Below, in pieces: positions 57,636 through 64,000 of a DNA stretch of 64,000 nt. The notes beneath the pieces were generated by a model, which made no database searches, had not been told where the DNA came from, and saw only the letters and a list, made by a program, of their open reading frames with translations. The stretch is from Tethya wilhelma (taxonomy: Eukaryota > Porifera > Demospongiae > Tethyida > Tethyidae). Positions within the stretch are counted from its first letter, which is position 1. Each line of letters begins with the position of its first letter. The DNA lies in the NCBI GenBank assembly GCA_964030475.1, contig CAXIPT010000005.1:62001-126000 (forward strand). Reading direction: 5' to 3'. The position numbers were made by a program, and so were the translations under genes.

Positions 57636-58475
57636 TCAGTGATACCTCCTCTCTGGTTCACTCCACCCCCAGCTCCTCTGCACCCTTCCCACGTCTTTCC
57701 CGACACGAGAGGCAAACTCCCCCTCCTCCACATTTGCCACCACGTGGTAACACAGTACCCCCTCCGACCCAGCTGTTGCTGCCGCGGGGACCATTGCAAT
57801 AGAGAACCCCTTCTGCTCCCAATCCTCAGCAACAAACGTCTCAAGGATGGTTAGCGCTGCTGGTAGCTGGGAAGCTGGTATGGCTGTGGTAGTCTCTCCA
57901 TCTGCTGAGGTAGCATAGAGACATAGAAGGGGATAGTCTAGATCTGCTACAGTGGCAATGTGGAAGCCTTTTTCGCGTTTCAAATCAGTGCGGTTTTCGT
58001 TTCGAACCAACGCAAGTAGCTGTCCACCATGATGGTCCTTTCGTTGTCGCTTCTCCAACTCTTGTTTTGACTGAAGATCTGCCAATGGGTTACGTCCCAA
58101 CGAATGCAACCTGCATAGCTGATCGAGGAGGGAGAGAAAGGCTTCAGTGGTGAGGTGAGCTTTGATGTGGAACTCTCTCGAACGTTGCCAGCTTCCAGTG
58201 GAGAAAGTGATGTACACGTCACCGCGATGTTGAGGTATCAGCTTATCAATGGCACTAACCAGGGTCTGTAGCATGGCAGTGAAAACAGCATCACCTACAG
58301 CTGTGCGATCTCTCCCAATGCCCCTCTTAGCTGAAGCACCAATTGTGGGTCGGATTTGACGATCAACCCAGAGGTAAAATTTTCCATCACGAACACCGTA
58401 GTGTTGATCAAATGCTTTGTCGATACTCTCCATTGGGTTTCTAGATCTTCTCGGACTCCTTGATCTTCCTGCCAT
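57636..58475 (-). CDS. Family-B protein (HIKAHLT family), intact inverted copy
   Basis: Intronless 279-codon frame from ATG 58475-58473, the same length as the copy at 38866-39705. By eye eight residues differ: His/Arg and Val/Ile in the VRPTI region, Val/Leu in the HIKAHLT helix, Glu/Gln and Gln/Arg in the charged linker, Asn/Glu, Lys/Glu and Thr/Leu in the C-terminal half. Several of these are radical changes despite very similar DNA, which is unusual for a gene under strong constraint and would suit diversifying selection or relaxed constraint. The Arg/Ser N-terminus, GSWQRS and the C-terminal WGWSEPERRYH are identical. It lies between MFSD1 and family A on the same strand, mirroring the left arm. 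Confidence 0.8.
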   Translation of the reverse strand: MAGRSRSPRRSRNPMESIDKAFDQHYGVRDGKFYLWVDRQIRPTIGASAKRGIGRDRTAVGDAVFTAMLQTLVSAIDKLIPQHRGDVYITFSTGSWQRSREFHIKAHLTTEAFLSLLDQLCRLHSLGRNPLADLQSKQELEKRQRKDHHGGQLLALVRNENRTDLKREKGFHIATVADLDYPLLCLYATSADGETTTAIPASQLPAALTILETFVAEDWEQKGFSIAMVPAAATAGSEGVLCYHVVANVEEGEFASRVGKDVGRVQRSWGWSEPERRYH

Positions 58476-60559
58476 GGGTTTAGGCTTACAATATACTTTT
58501 TTAATGTATGAAGTTAAAAAGTAATGATTTGCAATGATTCTTGATCAATCTTGTAGTAAGTACACACAACTAGCTGTCAATGGTATACCTTGATATCAAT
58601 GAGTCTGAGATATAATTAAGCTTGATTTAGTTGGTTAATAGCTCAGTTCTAGCTGTGTACCACTTCTTGAAGTTTTGATAACTCAATACATTATACTTAC
58701 ACGTGCATACTTGCATGTCATGTGATTTTTAGTTAGTCCGTCATACGTATAATAAAAATATAGATATCTATATAGATATCTATATAGATATCGTGACCAT
58801 ATTTCCCAAGAACCTTATCTACACACATATGTGGTCCCGTTAATCATATTCATAGAGCTCAAGGAATTACCAACTGGTATTACAGGATTTAGAGAATTTT
58901 CACATGCCTTTGATAATTCTCCTAATCTGTACTCTGTGATTGATACCATATTATATATCAATATTCATTGAGACAGGATAATTATTGTGTAAATATTTCC
59001 GACAAGTCATGACTGGTCACATGTTACCTATAATACTAATCACTTCATTCATCATTTTCAGAGGAACATTAAGTTGTAATTACATTCACCATTATAAAAA
59101 AGCTGCTAACATTTTTGGTGGTGTCCCTATCAAAAATTTTGGACAATTGATTTGGAATTCCTTAGGCTTAGTCTTTGTACACCAAAATGATCCTTTCACT
59201 GAGATATGTTCAAAAATCATACTTTAAAAAACAAATGGGTTTAATTTCTGATTTTATATTCCTTCTTGAGTCCCCTTTCAGTCTATTTATCTTTCAATCT
59301 TTTATATAGCACACAGCAATCAATTAATCTTTCATCTCTTAGGATAATTATTTAAGTCTCATATTGCATAGCTAGCTCGTTAAGACGTTAACATGTGAAT
59401 TTATGCATAGGGTGACTGGCCACATGCAACCTATCTCTCCTTTGACCTTTCAGTTGTACCCACACCTCTAGATCTTCTTCCTTATCCTTTGAAGAGGGAG
59501 GGGCCTGGGGATGAAGCTAGTATAATTACACCACTGTGAAAAACTGCTTAAGTTAATTAATGATTATTAGTAATCCCCTCATGGTTCATAGACAATTAAA
59601 CCACAAAACTATACTGTAATTATTCAAACTTGGTTCAGTTGTGCAGTACTATTATATAGATTATTGTGAAGTGGAAAACCACTATAATACCATGTGGGGT
59701 TTCATCTAGGCCTTGATAGATTGTGCCAGCATATAATTTCGAGCATATAGTAGGTACTCTTGAGCATCAAGAATTATGCTAGCATAATAGGCTGAATTTT
59801 GTGACCATTCCAGCATAATAGGCTGGTATTTTGTTGGAATAACAGCACCTAACTGGAGTGAATGCCTGCCACAGTAGACAGTCTCAGCAGTCACAGTATT
59901 GTCTGTTACACATTCTTTAGTGTTCTTTTGATGAAGCAGGTTAACTCACAAAGTGTGAATTAACTAGTATAACTACAGAAACGCATAACTATTATAATGG
60001 TCTTTCAATTTGTTCCTACTTCCGCTCATTAAAAATAATAATTTCTGCGACATATTATTTGGTAGTAATAAGCATAATAGACAACTTGAGAATCATAACA
60101 GGCAGATTTTGGAACATAATTGGGCCATTCTTTGAGCGTAAAGAAAGAAAAACAGGCAGAGTCTTTTGATCATAAAAGAAAAGAAAAAATAGGCAGAGTC
60201 TTGAGCATAATCCATCAAGGCCTAATATCATATGTTGTATGTCGTATGTTGCATGTCGCATGTCGTATGTTGTATGTCGCATGTTGTATGTTGTATGCCG
60301 TATGTCGCATGTCGTATGTCGCATGTCACATGTCGCATGTCGCATGTCGCATGTCGCATGTCGCATGTCGCATGTTGCATGTTGGTAGGTATTTGGTAGA
60401 AATAAGCATAATAGTCAACTTGAGAAGCATAATAGGCAGATTTTGGAGCATAATTGGGCCATTCTTTGAGCATATATAAAAGAAAAGAAAAATAGGCAGA
60501 GTCTTGAGCATAATCTATAGCTATCAAGGCCTAGTTTCATCTGCCAGGATTTTGCGTGC
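58476..60559. other. B-A spacer with heptamer array and flanking repeat
   Basis: Contains a 'tagatatctata' tandem palindrome at about 58759-58790, module-shared blocks to about 59400, and a ~120-bp direct repeat (60058-60232 and 60391-60535, with 'tgggccattctttgagc') flanking a 7-bp VNTR. The open frame at 58985-59227 has no recognisable similarity. Confidence 0.55.
60232..60385. repeat. Heptamer VNTR (ATGTCGC/ATGTTGT)
   Basis: About 22 units of 7 bp, 'atgtcgc', 'atgttgt', 'atgtcgt' and 'atgttgc'. Stop-free in all frames, giving spurious RHATCDM-type open frames on both strands. Unrelated in sequence to the CAGTAYG heptamers but with the same unit length. Confidence 0.9.
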
Positions 60560-60566
60560 AGATCAT

Positions 60567-60680
60567 CCTATTCCTTTTTTTTTACTTCAATGTAATACCA
60601 ATATGAGGCTACTGCATGCAGATGATTTCTCTGGGCCTTTAACAAGAAATTATATGAATTTTGGTATCAAATATAGGCAC
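60567..60680 (-). pseudogene. Family-A C-terminal fragment
   Basis: 'cttcaatgtaataccaatat' followed by 'gaggctactgca' and 'gatgatttctctgggccttt' repeats, with mutations and small insertions, the part of the adjacent A gene at about 60963-61065 that encodes IASYWYYIEAK and its upstream block. It is a short local duplicate, non-functional. Confidence 0.7.
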
Positions 60681-60879
60681 ATGTGATTTCTATTGCTGAC
60701 AGTGTACATTATCTTTATTTAATTAATTTCTGAGTATAATGGATCGAAAATAAACTAACACAATCAGAAACAACTATGCTAATAATCTGCTTGTAACATT
60801 ACTTCACGGCTTATACACAATTAACTGATTATCAGACTATAAAATTAATCACAAAGCTATTGTTCAAACTCGATCAGTT

Positions 60880-61956
60880 CTAACGTTTGAGTGGTCCTCT
60901 GCTAAAACTCGTCTGGTACTTGGCCTTCTTGGACAGCCATGCTTCTCTTTCCTTTTTCTTTGCTTCAATGTAATACCAATATGAGGCTATTGCAGATGAT
61001 TTTGTCTCTGAGCCTTTGACACGAAAATCGTCATCATGAATTTTGGTCTCAAATTTTTGTGTACTTTTTGAGCTTTCTTGCTTCCAGCTGCTTCTCACTT
61101 TATCTTCGTCCTTACCTGAAAATGTTGCAAATTCTCCCTCGTATACAACGGCAGCTACATACACATTAAACTTTGTAGTGATGTCGGGTTTCGGAGTTTC
61201 ATCTCTAAGAACCATACTAATGGCAAAACCCTTTTTCTCCTTATTCTGCTTTGTATCTGGCAGACCAGCATATTTTTTAACAAAGTTGTCGTAAACGTAC
61301 GTTTCCAAGAGATGCAAACCATCTGCCAGATTAATCGGCTTCTTTGAAGTATCAAAGTCATGCAGAACTTTGAGAGGATTCTCAGACTTAGTATGCTGGA
61401 GGCCTAGAAGAGGGTAACTCAGCTTTGTTTTGTAGAAAAGGGAAAAGTGGCTGTCATCAAATTTGTAACAGTTGTCTTTCTCCTTCCCGTGCTCTCGTAG
61501 TTCAGCTCCACGATAATACTCTCCAGATCTTGTAGTCAACAATGCCTTCACATTATCTTCAGTTTTATCATGATCACATGTCAGTTCGAATCTTTCCTCA
61601 GGTTTTAGAGATCTGTAGAGCCCCTTAAGCAGCTCAATAAAGGCATCGGCAGTAAGATGAGCTTTGATGTGCAATGCACCAGTTTGCTGCCATCCTCCTT
61701 TAGAGTACGTGATGTAGACGTTCCCTCGATGCTCAGGTATGAGCATATCGACAGTGTTAATAAGAGTCTGTACCATTTCAGTGAAGAGTGCAGGTCCCAC
61801 GTCTTGACGATCTTGCTTTTGACTATTGTTAGCAACAGCAACTATTGTGGGTCGTACTTTACGATCGAGTGCAAGGGTGAAATCCTCCTGGTTTTTGTTG
61901 CACATCTTGTTTAGTGCTTCACAGATTTCCAGCTTGGGTTTTGAAGATTCGGCCAT
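60880..61956 (-). CDS. Family-A protein (HIKAHLT family), intact
   Basis: Intronless 358-codon frame from ATG 61956-61954, the only undamaged A gene in the window. Order of blocks: acidic N-terminus with KLEICEALNKMCN, LALDRKVRPTIVAVANN (about residue 30), ALFTEMVQTLINTVDMLIPEH, GNVYITYSKGGWQQTG, ALHIKAHLTADAFIELLKGL, a charged linker, EYYRGAELREHGKEKDNCYK, SYPLLGLQHTKSENPLKVLH, a helix DGLHLLETYV, GFAISMVLRDE, FNVYVAAVVYEGEFATFSG, a SSWKQE motif, IHDDDF, and a C-terminus ASYWYYIEAKKKEREAW with a basic end. It aligns throughout with B and C but carries an extra YYRGAEL/LGLQHTK section. No signal peptide or membrane helix. No recognised domain. It shares its upstream flank with the A copy at 36897. 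Confidence 0.8.
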   Translation of the reverse strand: MAESSKPKLEICEALNKMCNKNQEDFTLALDRKVRPTIVAVANNSQKQDRQDVGPALFTEMVQTLINTVDMLIPEHRGNVYITYSKGGWQQTGALHIKAHLTADAFIELLKGLYRSLKPEERFELTCDHDKTEDNVKALLTTRSGEYYRGAELREHGKEKDNCYKFDDSHFSLFYKTKLSYPLLGLQHTKSENPLKVLHDFDTSKKPINLADGLHLLETYVYDNFVKKYAGLPDTKQNKEKKGFAISMVLRDETPKPDITTKFNVYVAAVVYEGEFATFSGKDEDKVRSSWKQESSKSTQKFETKIHDDDFRVKGSETKSSAIASYWYYIEAKKKEREAWLSKKAKYQTSFSRGPLKR

Positions 61957-63551
61957 TGTTAACGTCAGTTGCTGGAGAAGAATACTTGCTTGTGTCGTTT
62001 GCTTCGAACCGATGATCGATCTGTATATTCTGGCAAGCTGCAGCTACATGTGTGCTCTGACAATCCACCTTGCATTTTTTATAACTGGATTGATATGCTC
62101 AGAAGCCATGCATCAGAATCTTGCATTGTGTTTCCTCCTTTCATACAGGAACCTGTACAAGTATATTCCTTCATACTATAGGTGGTATGATGGTCCATTC
62201 AGAGGAGCTGCTTTTGCCTTCATCTTCCTTACATAGCTAGCTGTCTCCAACTACACCACAACTTTCATGGAATTGGCATGCAGCATGGAGTCATACATCC
62301 TGGTTGTGTTGTGTGAACAAGACCATCTAGACATTAATGCTTGTGCTGGTACAGGCAAGAGTGTTAATTTGTCTCAGATTAAGAACAAGGATATCATATA
62401 TTGGTCCATTTAAATTAGTTTTAACATCCTTTTAGAATTAAGTGCCAGTATGCTTCTACTAGCCTTCTAAAGCTGTCAAAAAGTCGGAAACTATACAGCC
62501 GGCATAGAACTCAATTAACATTCTCTATCAGCTAGTGCGCATAATTATAGCCTCACATCTGTTGCATAGAATACAAGTAGCATTACATTCCATTGTGTGT
62601 ACACTGAACATTCCATTGTGTGTGCAGCTGCAGTGTATGTACGTAGAAACTAATATTAAGATCTTATAATTTTTTCACAAAATAAGTCTTATTGCTAGTA
62701 GATTTAATTTCCAGGAAACCTAGAACCTAATGCTCGTAGATTCACAATTAAGGAAACCTACCAAAAATACCATACTCCTCTCATGGTCTGGGAGCTGTGT
62801 AAGGTAATTCTCCTCCCCGGTGAATGCCTCGCTAGCTTGAGATCCATTTATTTGCAGAACCTATAGCTATATGCCTGTCAAGCGTCTTCGTGGTTGGCAT
62901 ACAGTGTACGGGGTGGTGGGACTAATGGGTGCATGGAAGGTAGGATTATAAGCTTCGACTCCCTCAACTGTGCAGCGTTAGCACATTGTCACAGTGACAA
63001 AGATCAAGGCTAGTGCTACCACCTGCATGGAAACCCTGCTCAAGCATTCTTTTTGTCACAAACCCAAATTAAGCATTCTTAAATAAGTATAATTTACACA
63101 AATTTAATCAATAACTCAATCCAGGTTAGTTAAAATTACTAGATAATTATCTATGTAAGTGTTTTAGTACCTATAAGTAGCTATACTATATACATGGCAT
63201 TCAAGTTTCTTTTCTCTTTTCAGTCTAAGTTGCTTAGCTACTATATGTACTACACTAGTACCATAATAATCAGATTCATTTTCAACTTCAAGGCAATTTG
63301 TGCTTTGATATAATATCAACATTCATTGAGACAATCTTTTAGGATAATTATTTGTGTAAACATTTCCAACAAGTCTCATATTGCACAGCCAGCTAGCTCG
63401 TTAAGACATTGACAGGTGAATATATGCATTGAGTGACTGGTCATGTGTGACCTATAATACTAATGACTTTATCCATCATTTTCTGAAGAACATTAAATCA
63501 ATTAAATTAATTTTGAAATGTCAAGGTCTTCTAATTAAGACAATTAGTTAA
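61957..63551. other. Mirrored flank and spacer, no gene recognised
   Basis: 62060-62410 is the inverted partner of 36340-36710. 63300-63500 repeats, inverted, the downstream flank of family A near 38200-38300 ('gctagctcgttaagaca', 'gagtgactgg'). Short open frames at 61969-62236 are not conserved between the flank copies. Confidence 0.5.
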
Positions 63552-64000
63552 AAAAAAAGGAGTGTAGGAATGGAAAGTGCAGTAAAAAGTGTTGGAATAA
63601 GTGTCTCAATTTCAGCACATGGCTATAATAATAAATTATTACACTTCATTTTTATTTTTGATCCTCATGACTGTGACTCAACCATTGAACAAAACCAATG
63701 TTGTAACTCTACAAGCTTTAGCTTGTACTCTAACATGCATATTGAATATCATTACCTTAACGAGTTTTGTGTGTGTTGGGAAGGATTAGACCTAGCACAG
63801 GGTCAGCCCATCAACTCCACCCACTACCATGATCACACACATCACAGTGAGCACACAGGGGAGATTTGATCCCTCAACTACAAACCATGTGCTCACAATG
63901 GCCGAAAGAGCTACTGACACAAGACCTAACACCAAATGTCACATGACTAGCGTGTCTCCCATGGAAACACCTCAACAGGGTGGGCTGGTCAATTCAACAC
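63552..64000. repeat. Repeat, inverted copy of 29151-29640
   Basis: Foldback-element end, then the blocks described at 29151-29640 in reverse order, continuing off the window edge. Confidence 0.7.

Larger units (their letters stand above)
36300..62410. repeat. ~26-kb imperfect mirrored (inverted) duplication
   Basis: Matched pairs on opposite strands share nearly constant coordinate sums: family-A start codons 36897/61956 (98,853), B genes 38866/58475 (97,341), MFSD1 exon 1 40534/56989 (97,523), exon 2 end 41134/56393 (97,527), exon 6 44341/54527 (98,868), receptor Ig exons 49439/50082 (99,521). The centre is therefore at about 48.7-49.8 kb, at the divergent receptor promoter. Differences in the sums are explained by insertions and deletions such as the Helitron and the loss of MFSD1 exons on the left. 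Similarity is uneven: very high for B, MFSD1 exons 1-2 and the VNTR, and lower for A and for the distal receptor exons. Confidence 0.85.

Noticed and set aside
60055..60527. Overlapping RHATCDM-type open frames on both strands
   Set aside because: Artefact of the ATGTCGC heptamer array.
1..64000. tRNA, rRNA or other structural RNA genes
   Set aside because: None recognised by eye. A covariance-model scan would be decisive but could not be run.

Overview
The window looks like accessory chromosomal DNA of an early-branching invertebrate animal, most likely a demosponge (inference). The reasons are short GT-AG introns (roughly 45-700 bp), AT-rich spacers, animal gene families (an MFSD1-type lysosomal transporter, a FEM1-type ubiquitin-ligase receptor, Ig/FN3/sushi receptors with tyrosine-bearing tails), many microsatellites, foldback elements and assembly gaps. 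I cannot fix the species from sequence alone.

Layout. 1-13 kb is mostly repeats: foldback (MITE-like) elements, a 1-kb repeat present twice, a 1.4-kb element with ~290-bp inverted ends, a Ty1/copia integrase scrap, and one partial Pro/Gly-rich gene (5.4-6.1 kb). 13.95-16.17 kb (minus) is a four-exon single-pass receptor (Ig, FN3, Ser/Thr-rich stalk, membrane helix, tyrosine-rich tail) with one in-frame TGA. 17.4-20.6 kb is a 34-bp minisatellite whose units carry CACGTG/CACATG palindromes; it replaces the 5' end of a gene. 20.6-28.9 kb is a decayed module: truncated family-A gene, frameshifted family-B gene, MFSD1 exon remnants, an intronless FEM1-like gene on the other strand, and an orphan receptor-tail exon. 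29-33.6 kb is an ATCGAT-rich satellite containing a 1,083-bp tandem duplication. 34.7-39.7 kb carries three members of an unrecognised intronless family (C, A, B). 40.5-44.6 kb is a broken MFSD1 copy interrupted by a Helitron-like element. 47.1-52.2 kb holds two divergently transcribed multi-exon receptors. 52.7-57.0 kb (minus) is a complete ten-exon MFSD1 gene, followed by B and A (minus) at 57.6-62.0 kb.

The main structure is a mirror arrangement of about 26 kb (roughly 36.3-62.4 kb). The left arm reads A, B, broken MFSD1, receptor; the right arm reads receptor, MFSD1, B, A on the opposite strand. The centre falls in the 134-bp divergent promoter between the two receptors. A third, decayed copy of the A-B-MFSD1 module lies at 20.6-28.9 kb.

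The best candidate for an undescribed system is the A/B/C family. It has at least seven members plus a fragment in 41 kb, is intronless, shares conserved blocks (VRPTI, HIKAHLT, a YVAAVVYEGEFA-like C-terminal block), always has A upstream of B, and is co-duplicated with receptors and a transporter. Its function is unknown to me. A self/non-self or immune-type role is a hypothesis drawn only from the locus architecture.
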